DNA from: Clostridium sp. MSJ-8
GTDB taxonomy: Bacteria > Bacillota > Clostridia > Clostridiales > Clostridiaceae
Length of the DNA stretch: 64,000 bases
Direction: 5' to 3'
Assembly (NCBI RefSeq): GCF_018918325.1
Contig: NZ_JAHLQH010000023.1
Location: 17,273 to 81,272, forward strand
Positions 23,386 to 34,298 of the stretch are shown one piece after another (within the stretch, counting starts at the first letter, position 1; each line of letters begins with the position of its first letter). The notes beneath the pieces were generated by a model. The model had not been told where the DNA came from and did no database searches. It saw only the letters and a list, made by a program, of their open reading frames with translations. The translations under genes were made by a program, and so were the position numbers.

Positions 23386-25500
23386 TTATTTTTTTATTAA
23401 TGGTCTAGTTGATGAAGCAGCGAAAACAAACGTAGATGTATTGTGAAGTAGAGCACTTGTGCTAGGGTTAAGTACTCCAGCTACTCCTAGTATAATTAAA
23501 CTTGTATTAAATGTTACTATTTGTCTATAATTTCGTTTAATTCTTTCCATTAATAGTGTAGATAATTTCTTAAATTCAACAATTTCATTTAGGTTACTAG
23601 ATGTAAGAGTTACATCTGCTAATTCTCTTGCTATATCAGAGCTATCTTGCATAGAGATAGAAACATCTGAAGCAGATAATGCAGGTGTATCGTTAACACC
23701 ATCACCTACCATTACTACTGTTTTACCTTCTGCTTTTAACTTGTTTATATAGTCTGCTTTATCTTCAGGAAGTGCACTAGCTTTATAATCAGTTATACCT
23801 AATTCGTTAGCTATATGTTTAGCTGCATTTTCACAATCGCCAGTAAGCATAACAATATTTTTGAAGCCTACTTTCTTTAAGTTTTCTATAACTTCTTTTG
23901 ATTCATCTTTTAGTGGGTCGTATATGCTTATTATTCCTGATAAAACATTACCTATAGCTAAGTATATAAGTGAACTAGCTCCTTCTTTTTGAAGTTCATC
24001 TATTAATACTTTAATTTCTTCAGTTTTTGGAACTTCATTATCTTCAAATACAAAATGTTCACTACCTATAATAGCAGTTTTATTATTTAATTTAGTTGCT
24101 ATACCATGAGCAATTATATATTCAACTTCTGCATGTTCTTCTGCGTGACTTAGCCCTTCATCAGAAGCTTGCTTTACAATAGCATTTGCAACACTGTGAG
24201 GGAAATGTTCCTCTAGACATGCTGCAATTGTTAAAACCCTATCTCTTGAGTATCCATTTAAAGGAGTTACTTTTTGAACGAATGGGGTAGCATTAGTTAA
24301 AGTACCAGTTTTATCGAAAACAATAGTGTCAGCTTTTGACATTATTTCTAAGTACTTACCACCTTTTACCATTATTGAATGTTTGCTTGCTTCTTGCATA
24401 GCGCTAATTATTGATATAGATGTTGATAATTTTATAGCACATGAGTAATCAACTAATAGAATAGAGGTCGCACGTGCAAGATTTCTAGTTATTAATAATA
24501 GCCCAAAGAATCCAAAGAAACTAAAAGGTACAATAGAATCTGCAAGATGTTCTGCGTTTGATTGAATACCTGCTTTTAGTGATTCGTTATTATCAATCAT
24601 ATCAACAATTTTACTTAATCTACTTTCTTGTTGAAGATTTCTTACAGTAACATATATTTTACCCTCTTCCACAACAGTTCCAGCGAAAACTGTATCATTT
24701 TCGGCGACTGCTTTACTAAGAGGTTCTCCTGTAAAACTAGATTCATTAACCATAGCTTCACCTTTTAGTATTTCTCCATCTACTGGTATCATGGCACCAG
24801 TTTGAACTATAACAACATCATATTTTTTAAGAGATGAAGTAGGTATCTCGTGTTCTATATTGTCTTCTAAAATCCATACTTTATCTATATTTAAAGATAA
24901 AGTTTCTTTTAATTGTAGAGTAGTTTTCTTTCTAGTGTAGTCTTCAAGTAATTCTGAAATATTTAGAAGGAACATAATATTTCCAGCAGTATTAAGTTGT
25001 CCACTAAATAGTGAAACCCCTATGCTAGTTGCATCTAAAACTGGAACATCTAGCTTTCCATGAAGAATAGAATTAATTCCTTTCTTGAAATATTTACATG
25101 AATGTATGAAGCATGTTAATTGTCTTAAAGGTAATGGTAAAAACCATTTCGTAGCGTATCTTCTTATTGCAAGCTTATAAAATTTATGACGATATTCTTT
25201 AGCTACTTTTGCTTGCTTTAAGTTATAATTATTATCTTCATTAATTCTATCTAAATAAGGTGTAATATCAAAATTATTAACCTTAAAATTTGATATAGAT
25301 TCTAATAATTGTTCACGATTATCAGCACTATATGTAAATAAGACACTACCTGTGGTACTATTTACTTCAACATTAATAACCATAGCCCATTTCTTAAATT
25401 CATAAGCTAAAGCTATGGCTTTTTTTTGTGAGAAAGCATATTTACCATATCTGATTCTCATTCGTCCTGGCATATCATGAACAATTTGATAAGCCTCCAT
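23386..25500 (-). CDS. P1B-type heavy-metal transporting ATPase
   Basis: The 704-residue protein has an N-terminal HMA-like domain that lacks the CxxC motif (YQIVHDMPGRMRIRYG), then actuator SFTGEP, phosphorylation motif FDKTGTLT (Asp396), MLTGD and hinge GDGVNDTPALSASDVSI. The membrane metal site reads DYSCAIKLST with Cys354, instead of the CPC of copper and zinc pumps. The ion is therefore uncertain; manganese, iron, cobalt and zinc are possible. It is the downstream member of a pair with a DUF6110 protein (6 bases apart), transcribed towards the relaxase. Confidence 0.9.
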   Translation of the reverse strand: MEAYQIVHDMPGRMRIRYGKYAFSQKKAIALAYEFKKWAMVINVEVNSTTGSVLFTYSADNREQLLESISNFKVNNFDITPYLDRINEDNNYNLKQAKVAKEYRHKFYKLAIRRYATKWFLPLPLRQLTCFIHSCKYFKKGINSILHGKLDVPVLDATSIGVSLFSGQLNTAGNIMFLLNISELLEDYTRKKTTLQLKETLSLNIDKVWILEDNIEHEIPTSSLKKYDVVIVQTGAMIPVDGEILKGEAMVNESSFTGEPLSKAVAENDTVFAGTVVEEGKIYVTVRNLQQESRLSKIVDMIDNNESLKAGIQSNAEHLADSIVPFSFFGFFGLLLITRNLARATSILLVDYSCAIKLSTSISIISAMQEASKHSIMVKGGKYLEIMSKADTIVFDKTGTLTNATPFVQKVTPLNGYSRDRVLTIAACLEEHFPHSVANAIVKQASDEGLSHAEEHAEVEYIIAHGIATKLNNKTAIIGSEHFVFEDNEVPKTEEIKVLIDELQKEGASSLIYLAIGNVLSGIISIYDPLKDESKEVIENLKKVGFKNIVMLTGDCENAAKHIANELGITDYKASALPEDKADYINKLKAEGKTVVMVGDGVNDTPALSASDVSISMQDSSDIARELADVTLTSSNLNEIVEFKKLSTLLMERIKRNYRQIVTFNTSLIILGVAGVLNPSTSALLHNTSTFVFAASSTRPLIKK

Positions 25501-25505
25501 AATTA

Positions 25506-25733
25506 TTATTCTCCGTCGTTTTTAGATTTTGCTTCATAGCATAAGTCTTGAGCATCTTCTCTTATTGTTTCATATGTTGAAACAGCATCATCTTTTAATT
25601 TCATACCTGATGCTATAGAGTTAACAGCGATTTTTCTTGCAGTAGAGCTCTTTAAGAATTTTGTTCCTACTACAGTAGCAGCTACACCTCCGATAAATGA
25701 TAATACAGTTGGTTTTTTAAAAAAGTCTTTCAT
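25506..25733 (-). CDS. DUF6110-like small membrane-associated protein
   Basis: This 75-residue product begins MKDFFKKPTVLSFIGGVAAT, contains one hydrophobic Gly/Ala-rich helix (about residues 10-28) and a C-terminal amphipathic helix with AVSTYETIREDAQDLCYEAK. It resembles DUF6110 proteins, which are commonly found next to P-type ATPases in Firmicutes. Its stop is 5 bases before the ATPase start, so it is the first gene of a two-gene operon and may regulate or stabilise the pump. AAGGAGGATT lies upstream of the start. Confidence 0.75.
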   Translation of the reverse strand: MKDFFKKPTVLSFIGGVAATVVGTKFLKSSTARKIAVNSIASGMKLKDDAVSTYETIREDAQDLCYEAKSKNDGE

Positions 25734-26029
25734 TGTAAAATCCTCCTTGAAATTAGTTTATTTTACATAAAGAATACTACTCTGTGGGGAAAAATGTCAA
25801 TAACATAAGTGAAAATTTAACAAGAAATATGCTTTATTGAGAAAAAAAGTGTTTTTAGGGAATTATTAAGCTGCAAATCATTAATATAATTAATGATTTA
25901 TAAATAAAATAGAAACTAATTATATTTTAAATGACTATATGTAAATAAAAATATTATAGTAAATGTTGAAGGTAAATATGATGGATATATGAAACTAGAA
26001 ACTCAGGATTATTAAAGGAAAATAGGAAA
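25734..26029. other. Intergenic region upstream of the DUF6110/ATPase operon
   Basis: Contains a perfect palindrome, AAATCATTAAT (25875-25885) and ATTAATGATTT (25889-25899) separated by ATA, which could be an operator for the metal operon or a weak hairpin. No gene is visible. Confidence 0.4.
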
Positions 26030-26074
26030 AGGGCTACCTTATTAGCAGTAAAGAACTGCTAATAAGGTAGCCCT
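26030..26074 (-). terminator. Strong terminator of the enolase gene
   Basis: AGGGCTACCTTATTAGCAG (26030-26048) pairs perfectly with CTGCTAATAAGGTAGCCCT (26056-26074). On the minus strand it is followed by TTTTCC, and it lies just past the enolase stop. Confidence 0.9.
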
Positions 26075-26094
26075 AATTATATAGAAGAATTAAA

Positions 26095-27396
<1,302 letters not shown>

Positions 27397-27406
27397 CTAT
27401 ACTTTA

Positions 27407-27432
27407 TATTATAGAAATCTGCTTCTATAATA
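27407..27432. promoter_or_regulatory. Inverted repeat in the enolase leader
   Basis: TATTATAGAA (27407-27416) and TTCTATAATA (27423-27432) are perfect inverted copies with a 6-base spacer, 23 bases upstream of the enolase start. It could be an operator or an mRNA stabilising hairpin. Confidence 0.4.
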
Positions 27433-27679
27433 TTGAACTAACATAAAGTAATTAATATTAAACAAGTCAATATTTCTGACTGAACCTAGCGTAACATAAA
27501 AAAATCGTCAATACAATAATAAAATTAAAAATCACTTGCAAATGATAAAAATTATCAATAAAAAACTAAATAGCAATTAATTTTTAATATTAAAGAAAAA
27601 ACAAAAAATGACAATAGATTTAAATAATAAATTTAATATACATTTTTTAAAAAAATTACAGCAAAAGGGATTTTAAAAA

Positions 27680-27726
27680 CGTATATTTATACGGAAAAAT
27701 TAGAGTATGGTTCGGTGTAATACGAA
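27680..27726. promoter_or_regulatory. Candidate operator sites upstream of the purine operon
   Basis: Two short inverted repeats lie just 5' of the purL promoter: CGTATA-TT-TATACG (27680-27693) and TTCG-N8-CGAA (27711-27726). The second includes GTTCGG, the complement of the CCGAAC core known from Bacillus PurR boxes. PurR control is inference only. The rest of the 507-base eno/purL gap shows nothing else recognisable and no purine riboswitch. Confidence 0.35.
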
Positions 27727-27753
27727 TGTTAATATAAACTACCTCTTGGATTA

Positions 27754-27782
27754 TTGACATATTAATAGCGTGGTGGTAATCT
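27754..27782 (+). promoter_or_regulatory. Promoter of the purine operon
   Basis: TTGACA (27754-27759), 17-base spacer, TAATCT (27777-27782) with an extended -10 TG at 27774-27775. Transcription would begin near 27789, giving a leader of about 100 bases. Confidence 0.65.
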
Positions 27783-27891
27783 AAAAATGGTGAAAAGATA
27801 ATAAAATTTTACAAGAAAAAAAGTATAAGTGTAAAACAATGGGGTTTTAAGGAATCCAAATAAGCAATACTACAAATTTGGAGGTATTTTA

Positions 27892-30800
27892 ATGTTAAAA
27901 AACAGATGCATTTTCGTTGAAAAGAAACCTGGGTTCGACGTAGAAGCAAGGAGTTTACTTAGCGATATTTCAAGCAATTTAAGAATTGATAACTTAAAAG
28001 GAATAAGAGTTATTAATAAGTACATCATAGGGGAAGTGACAGAAGAATATTACAAAAAAGCACTACATACAATTTTCTCAGAATTAACTGTTGATAATGT
28101 TTATGAAGAAAAATTAGATATCGACAGTGGGGATATTGCATTTGGAGTAGAATTTTTACCTGGACAATATGACCAAAGAGCAGATTCGGCTTCAGAATGT
28201 TTTATGCTATTAACAGCAGAAGACAGAGTAGAAGTTAAATCAGTTAAAATCATTGTTTTAAAAGGAAACCTAACTGAAGATGAAGTTAAAAAAATTAAAA
28301 ACTACTATATCAATCCTGTAGATTCAAGAGAAGTAGATATATACAGTAGAGAATTACAAGCACCAGTTAGTGAAGCTAAAGACGTAGAGATTCTAACAGG
28401 ATTTACTAATTATGATGAAGAAGATTTAAAGGCATTTCATAAAGCTCAAGGCTTGGCAATGAGTCTTGAAGATATCATAATGATTAGAGATTATTTCAAG
28501 AATGAAGAAAAAAGAGACCCAAGTATTACAGAAATAAAAGTTATAGATACTTATTGGTCTGATCACTGTAGACATACTACATTCTCAACATCAATTCAAA
28601 AAGTAGAAATCCAAGATAATAAATATACAACGCCTATAAAGAATAGTTATAAAGCATATATAAAAGCAAGAGATTATGTTTATGGAGCAGATACTACAAG
28701 AGACATGACTCTTATGGATATTGCAGTTATTGGAATGAAAGAAATGAGAAAGAAAGGTTATTTAGATGACTTAGATGTTTCTGATGAAATAAATGCATGT
28801 TCTATTAATATAGATGTAGAAACAAATAAAGGTATAGAAAAGTATCTACTAATGTTCAAGAATGAAACTCATAACCACCCAACAGAAATAGAACCATTTG
28901 GTGGCGCAGCAACATGTCTTGGTGGAGCAATTAGAGATCCATTATCAGGTAGAACATTTGTATATCAAGCTATGAGAGTTACAGGAGCAGCAGACCCAAC
29001 AGTTCCTATAGAAGATACCTTAAAGGGTAAATTACCTCAAAGAACTATTACATTAGGCGCAGCTCATGGTTATAGTTCATATGGTAATCAAATAGGACTT
29101 GCAACTGGTCAAGTTTCAGAGGTATATCATAAAAATTATGTTGCAAAGAGAATGGAAGTAGGAGCAGTTATAGCAGCAGCACCTAAAGAAAATGTAGTTC
29201 GTGAAGAACCAAAGGTAGGAGATGTAGTTATTCTTCTAGGTGGTAGAACTGGTAGAGATGGTGTTGGTGGTGCAACAGGATCTTCTAAGGAACATAATGA
29301 AGAATCAATAGAAACATGTGGAGCAGAAGTACAAAAAGGTAATGCACCTACAGAAAGAAAACTTCAAAGATTATTCAGAAACAAAGAAGCAGCTCAAATG
29401 ATTAAGAGATGTAATGACTTTGGAGCTGGTGGTGTTTCAGTTGCAATAGGTGAGTTATGTAGAGGCTTAGATATAAACTTAGATTTAGTACCTAAAAAAT
29501 ACGAAGGATTAGATGGAACTGAACTTGCAGTATCAGAATCTCAAGAGAGAATGGCAGTTGTAGTTCACAATTCAGTAGCAGACAGATTTATAGAACTTGC
29601 TAGTGAAGAAAACTTAGAAGCTGTAACAGTTGCTAAGGTAACTGATACAGAGAGATTAAGATTATTCTGGAGAGGTAAAGCTATAGTTGATCTTAAGAGA
29701 AGTTTCTTAGATACAAATGGAGCAACTCAAAAGACAGATATTATAGTAGAAGCACCTAAAGAATATTCGTTTGAAGTTGGCGATGTAGATGTTAAGTCTA
29801 AGTGGCTTGAAACATTACAAAAACTTAATGTGGCATCACAACAAGGTTTAGTAGAGAGATTTGACTCATCTATAGGGGCGAGAACAGTTCTTGCACCATT
29901 TGGTGGAAAGTATTCAAAAACTCCAGCAGAAGGTATGGCAGCTAAAATACCTGTATTTGATGGAGAAACAGATGATGCATCACTTATGACATTTGGATTT
30001 AATCCAGATTTAGGTGAATGGAGTCCATATCATATGGCATTCTATTCTGTAGTTGAAAGTGTTACTAAGCTTACTGCTATGGGTGGAGATTATAGAAAAG
30101 CTAGACTTACATTCCAAGAATACTTTGAGAGATTAGGTAAGAAACCTGAGAGATGGGGTAAGCCATTTGCAGCATTACTTGGTGCTTTACAAGTACAAGA
30201 AGATTTAAATATAGCAGCAATTGGTGGTAAAGATTCAATGTCAGGTACATTTGATGATATAGATGTTCCACCATCATTAGTAAGCTTTGCTGTAGGATAT
30301 GAAAAAGCAGATAGAATTATATCACCTGAATTTAAGAAGATAGGCTCTAAATTAGTATTATTAATGAGTGAAAAACTTGAAGATGGTACTATAGACATGG
30401 ATAAGTTTAAATTAAATATGGAAACAGTATATGAACTTATTGGAGAAAAGAAGATTATATCAGCATATTCACTTAAATTTGGAGGAGTATGTGAAGCTAT
30501 AACTAAGATGTCACTTGGTAATAGAATAGGAGCTGACTTTGGAAACATTTCATTAGATGAATTATTTGGATTAAATTATGGTTCATTGCTTGTTGAAGTT
30601 CCAGAAGGAAATAATATAGATGAAATATTCAATGGATGTGTTTATAGAGAAATAGGTACAACAATAAAAGAAGAAAAGATAGTATCTAGAGGATTTGATT
30701 TAGAATTTAGTATACAAGAACTTCAAGATACATTAGAAAAGAAATTAAGTACAGTATTCCCAATAAATACAAAAGAAACTAACGAGAAAGTTCAAGAAAT

Positions 30801-31644
30801 ATCTTATACTGAGAGAAATACAAAAACTCCAGTAATAAAAATAGCAAAACCAAAGGTTGTTATTCCTGTATTCCCAGGAACTAACTGTGAAGATGATACT
30901 AAACGTGCATTTGAGAGAGAAGGTGCAGAAGTTAGTACAGTTATTTTGAGAAACTTAAATAAGAATACTTTTGTGGAATCTATTGAAAAATTACAAAAAG
31001 AAATAAGTACAGCTCAAATAGTAATGATTCCAGGAGGATTCTCTGCGGGAGATGAACCAGATGGTTCAGGTAAATTCATAGCAACTGTATTTAGAAATGA
31101 GAAAATTAAAAATGCAGTTAATGAATTATTAAATAACAAAGACGGATTAATGTTAGGTATATGTAACGGCTTCCAAGCATTAATTAAATTAGGATTAGTT
31201 CCTTATGGAGAAATAAGAGATATAGAAGAAGATATGGCAACATTAACTTACAATAATATTAATAGACATATGTCATCATTAATAAGAACAAGAATAGCTT
31301 CAGTAAAATCACCTTGGTTTAATGAAGTAAATGTTGGAGATATTCATACAGTTGCAATATCTCATGGTGAAGGTAGATTTGTTGCACCAGAGAGTTTAAT
31401 TAAGGAATTAATAGCAAATGGACAAGTAGCAACTCAATATGTAGATTTTGATGGAAATGTGTCACTTGATATGCCATATAATCCAAATGGATCTATGTAT
31501 GGAATAGAAGGTATAACTAGTCCAGATGGTAGAGTTCTTGGTAAAATGGGTCACTCTGAAAGAATTGGAGCTAACTTATATAAGAACGTAGAAGGAAATT
31601 ATGATCAAAAGATATTTAAATCAGGTGTTAAATATTTTGAATAA
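27892..31644 (+). CDS. purL: Phosphoribosylformylglycinamidine synthase, single-chain
   Basis: The 1250-residue protein contains the PurS-like N-terminal part, two PurL synthetase halves (NETHNHPTEIEPFGGAATC and GGKDSMSGTF) and a C-terminal class I glutamine amidotransferase domain with IPVFPGTNCEDD, PGGFSAGDEPDGSGKF, nucleophile Cys in LGICNGFQAL and SHGEGRF. It therefore carries PurS, PurL and PurQ functions in one chain, as in many clostridia and in Proteobacteria, unlike Bacillus. It converts FGAR to FGAM using glutamine and ATP. It is the first gene of an eight-gene purine operon and follows a canonical TTTGGAGGTATTTTA site. Confidence 0.97.
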   Translation: MLKNRCIFVEKKPGFDVEARSLLSDISSNLRIDNLKGIRVINKYIIGEVTEEYYKKALHTIFSELTVDNVYEEKLDIDSGDIAFGVEFLPGQYDQRADSASECFMLLTAEDRVEVKSVKIIVLKGNLTEDEVKKIKNYYINPVDSREVDIYSRELQAPVSEAKDVEILTGFTNYDEEDLKAFHKAQGLAMSLEDIIMIRDYFKNEEKRDPSITEIKVIDTYWSDHCRHTTFSTSIQKVEIQDNKYTTPIKNSYKAYIKARDYVYGADTTRDMTLMDIAVIGMKEMRKKGYLDDLDVSDEINACSINIDVETNKGIEKYLLMFKNETHNHPTEIEPFGGAATCLGGAIRDPLSGRTFVYQAMRVTGAADPTVPIEDTLKGKLPQRTITLGAAHGYSSYGNQIGLATGQVSEVYHKNYVAKRMEVGAVIAAAPKENVVREEPKVGDVVILLGGRTGRDGVGGATGSSKEHNEESIETCGAEVQKGNAPTERKLQRLFRNKEAAQMIKRCNDFGAGGVSVAIGELCRGLDINLDLVPKKYEGLDGTELAVSESQERMAVVVHNSVADRFIELASEENLEAVTVAKVTDTERLRLFWRGKAIVDLKRSFLDTNGATQKTDIIVEAPKEYSFEVGDVDVKSKWLETLQKLNVASQQGLVERFDSSIGARTVLAPFGGKYSKTPAEGMAAKIPVFDGETDDASLMTFGFNPDLGEWSPYHMAFYSVVESVTKLTAMGGDYRKARLTFQEYFERLGKKPERWGKPFAALLGALQVQEDLNIAAIGGKDSMSGTFDDIDVPPSLVSFAVGYEKADRIISPEFKKIGSKLVLLMSEKLEDGTIDMDKFKLNMETVYELIGEKKIISAYSLKFGGVCEAITKMSLGNRIGADFGNISLDELFGLNYGSLLVEVPEGNNIDEIFNGCVYREIGTTIKEEKIVSRGFDLEFSIQELQDTLEKKLSTVFPINTKETNEKVQEISYTERNTKTPVIKIAKPKVVIPVFPGTNCEDDTKRAFEREGAEVSTVILRNLNKNTFVESIEKLQKEISTAQIVMIPGGFSAGDEPDGSGKFIATVFRNEKIKNAVNELLNNKDGLMLGICNGFQALIKLGLVPYGEIRDIEEDMATLTYNNINRHMSSLIRTRIASVKSPWFNEVNVGDIHTVAISHGEGRFVAPESLIKELIANGQVATQYVDFDGNVSLDMPYNPNGSMYGIEGITSPDGRVLGKMGHSERIGANLYKNVEGNYDQKIFKSGVKYFE

Positions 31645-31661
31645 TTGAAAGGGGTTTAATA

Positions 31662-32141
31662 ATGAAAGTAGCAATTATTTTCGGAAGTAAATCAGATACT
31701 GATATTATGAAGGGAGCAGCTAATGCATTAAATGAATATGGAATATCATATAAAGCATTTGTATTATCTGCACATAGAGTTCCAGAAAAATTATCTGAAA
31801 CAATTAAGCAAGTAGAAAATGAAGGATGCGAAGTAATAATAGCTGGAGCTGGACTTGCAGCTCATTTACCAGGTGTTATTGCATCTCAAACTGTTCTACC
31901 TGTAATAGGTATTCCAGTTAAGGCTGCATTAGAAGGAATGGATGCACTATTATCTATAGTGCAAATGCCAAAATCAATTCCAGTTGCAACAGTTGGAATA
32001 AATAATAGCTATAATGCAGGTATGCTTGCAGTACAGATATTATCATTAAAATATCCAGAGATAAAAGAAAAACTTATACAAAAAAGAGCTGAGATGAAGG
32101 AAAAATTCATCGCTGAAAATGGGGAAGGAGTAGAACTATAA
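31662..32141 (+). CDS. purE: N5-carboxyaminoimidazole ribonucleotide mutase
   Basis: The 159-residue protein begins [19 protein letters not shown] and has [26 protein letters not shown] and [20 protein letters not shown], a class I PurE pattern. Class I PurE moves the carboxyl group of N5-CAIR made by PurK. No purK is present in this operon, so PurK is encoded elsewhere, or the enzyme works directly on AIR and bicarbonate or CO2. Its stop overlaps the purC start by one base (ATAATGG), so the two are coupled. AAAGGGG lies upstream. Confidence 0.95.
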   Translation: MKVAIIFGSKSDTDIMKGAANALNEYGISYKAFVLSAHRVPEKLSETIKQVENEGCEVIIAGAGLAAHLPGVIASQTVLPVIGIPVKAALEGMDALLSIVQMPKSIPVATVGINNSYNAGMLAVQILSLKYPEIKEKLIQKRAEMKEKFIAENGEGVEL

Positions 32142-32854
32142 TGGAAAAATTAGAAATGTTATACGAAGGAAAGGCAAAGCAAATATTTAAAACAGATAAG
32201 GAAGATGAAATAATAGTTTATTACAAAGATGATGCAACAGCATTCAATGGAGAAAAGAAAGCTCAAATAGACAACAAAGGTGTTTTAAATAATGCTATAA
32301 CAACAATGATCTTCGAAATGTTAAACGAGAATGGAATAAAGACTCACTTCATTAAGAAATTAAATGAAAGAGAACAATTATGTAAGAAGGTTGAGATAGT
32401 TCCTCTAGAAGTTATAGTTAGAAACGTAGCAGCTGGAAGTATGGCTAAGAGATTAGGACTTGAAGAAGGTTACAAATTAAAAACTACAGTATTTGAATTC
32501 TCTTATAAAGATGATGCTCTAGGAGATCCATTAATAAATTCATATCACGCAGTAGCTATTGGAGCTGCAACATTTGAAGAAATAGATACAATATTAGATA
32601 TGACAGCTAAGATTAATGATTTATTAAAAGAATTCTTCTCTAAATTAAATATTAATTTAATTGACTTCAAGATAGAATTTGGTAAATTACCAAATGGAGA
32701 AATAGTTCTTGCAGATGAAATATCACCTGATACATGTAGATTCTGGGATGCAACAACTGGTGAAAAACTAGATAAAGATAGATTCAGAAGAGACATGGGA
32801 AATGTAGAAGGAGCATATATAGAAATATTAAATAGAATTAAAGGGGAAAAATAA
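32141..32854 (+). CDS. purC: SAICAR synthetase
   Basis: The 237-residue protein starts [20 protein letters not shown], with the ATP-binding LYEGKAK loop, and continues with [20 protein letters not shown] and the signature IDFKIEFGK followed by [20 protein letters not shown]. It joins aspartate to CAIR. The start codon overlaps the purE stop by one base. Its stop is followed after one base by the purF start codon. Confidence 0.97.
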   Translation: MEKLEMLYEGKAKQIFKTDKEDEIIVYYKDDATAFNGEKKAQIDNKGVLNNAITTMIFEMLNENGIKTHFIKKLNEREQLCKKVEIVPLEVIVRNVAAGSMAKRLGLEEGYKLKTTVFEFSYKDDALGDPLINSYHAVAIGAATFEEIDTILDMTAKINDLLKEFFSKLNINLIDFKIEFGKLPNGEIVLADEISPDTCRFWDATTGEKLDKDRFRRDMGNVEGAYIEILNRIKGEK

Positions 32855-32855
32855 T

Positions 32856-34289
32856 ATGATAAAAACTGACTTTGATTTAATATTAGATCCAAGTTTAGAC
32901 AAGTTTAAAGAAGAATGTGGAGTTTTTGGAGTTTATTCTCCAAAACCTCTAGATGCAGCTGGTGTAACATATTATGGATTATATGCATTACAACATAGAG
33001 GACAAGAAAGTGCAGGAATAGCAGTTTCAAATGGCGAAACTATAAATATGCATAAAGGACTTGGATTAATAACTGATGCTTTCAAGAATACTGAAGATCT
33101 TCATAAGTTAAAAGGAAATATTGCAGTAGGTCATGTTAGATATTCAACAACTGGTGCAAATACAGTAGAGAATTCTCAACCACTTGTATCTAATTCAAAG
33201 ATTGGTACAATTGCAATGGCTCATAATGGTAACTTGGTTAATGCTGATGTTATAAGAGAACTTCTAGAAGATGGAGGTCATATATTCCATACTACAATAG
33301 ATACAGAAGTAATAGCAACATTACTTGCAAGAGGTGCATCTAAGGGTATAGAAAGAGCAGTAGTTGATGCAATGCAGGCAGTTAAGGGAAGTTTTGCTTT
33401 AGTAATTATAACAAAAGATAAACTAATAGGTGCAAGAGATCCTCATGGTATAAGACCATTATGTATAGGAAAACTAGATGATGCGTATATATTATCTTCT
33501 GAAAGCTGTGCACTTGATGCGGTAGGTGCTGAATTTGTAAGAGATGTTAAACCAGGAGAAATAGTAGTTATTGATGAAGAAGGAATAAAATCAGTAATAT
33601 ATGCAGAAGATTCTGGATGTCAAACTTGTTCTTTTGAATATATATATTTTGCAAGACCAGATTCTCAGATAGACGGACTTGACGTATATACAACTAGAGT
33701 AAGAGCTGGAGAACAATTATACAAAGAACATGTTATAGATGCAGATTTAGTTGTGCCAGTTCCAGATTCGGGAATACCAGCAGCAATTGGTTATGCAAAA
33801 GCTTCAGGAATTCCATTTGGAACAGGTTTCATTAAGAACAGATATGTTGGAAGAACATTTATATCTCCTTCTCAAGAAGTAAGAGAGAGAGCAGTTGCAG
33901 TTAAGCTTAACCCTCTTAAGGTAAATGTTGAAGGTAAGAGAGTAATAATGATAGATGACTCAATTGTAAGAGGTACAACATCTAGACATTTAGTTGAAGC
34001 TATGAGAAGAGCAGGGGCTAAAGAAGTACATCTTTTAATTGCATCACCAGTAGTAAAATTCCCATGTTATTTTGGAATAAATACTGCATATAGAAGTGAA
34101 TTAATAGGTGCAAACCACAAGGTACATGAAATTTCAGAAATATTAGGTTGCGATTCATTAGGATACCTAAGTATGGAAGGAATGTATAAGTGTTTTGAAG
34201 GGAAAAAAGGTTTCTGTGTAGGATGTTTTAATGGAGTATATCCAGTAGCTACACCAATAGAAGCAGGAAAAGATTATCTTGAAAGGTAG
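32856..34289 (+). CDS. purF: Amidophosphoribosyltransferase
   Basis: The 477-residue protein has a propeptide ending before the active-site Cys21 in KEECGVFG, an N-terminal glutaminase domain (YALQHRGQESAGIA, GHVRYSTTG) and a phosphoribosyltransferase domain with the PRPP loop VIMIDDSIVRGTTS. Cysteines in GCQTCSF, KFPCYFG and GFCVGCFNG are those that bind the [4Fe-4S] cluster of Bacillus-type PurF, so this is the oxygen-sensitive form. It catalyses the committed step of purine synthesis. The ribosome site AAAGGGGA lies in the end of purC. Confidence 0.97.
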   Translation: MIKTDFDLILDPSLDKFKEECGVFGVYSPKPLDAAGVTYYGLYALQHRGQESAGIAVSNGETINMHKGLGLITDAFKNTEDLHKLKGNIAVGHVRYSTTGANTVENSQPLVSNSKIGTIAMAHNGNLVNADVIRELLEDGGHIFHTTIDTEVIATLLARGASKGIERAVVDAMQAVKGSFALVIITKDKLIGARDPHGIRPLCIGKLDDAYILSSESCALDAVGAEFVRDVKPGEIVVIDEEGIKSVIYAEDSGCQTCSFEYIYFARPDSQIDGLDVYTTRVRAGEQLYKEHVIDADLVVPVPDSGIPAAIGYAKASGIPFGTGFIKNRYVGRTFISPSQEVRERAVAVKLNPLKVNVEGKRVIMIDDSIVRGTTSRHLVEAMRRAGAKEVHLLIASPVVKFPCYFGINTAYRSELIGANHKVHEISEILGCDSLGYLSMEGMYKCFEGKKGFCVGCFNGVYPVATPIEAGKDYLER

Positions 34290-34298
34290 GGTAAATTA

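Noticed and set aside
27640..27890. Purine riboswitch before purL
   Set aside because: The conserved core of purine riboswitches is not present; only promoter-proximal inverted repeats were found.
30090..30548. 152-codon minus-strand frame inside purL
   Set aside because: Entirely within a strongly conserved enzyme gene; no start signals and no recognisable protein.
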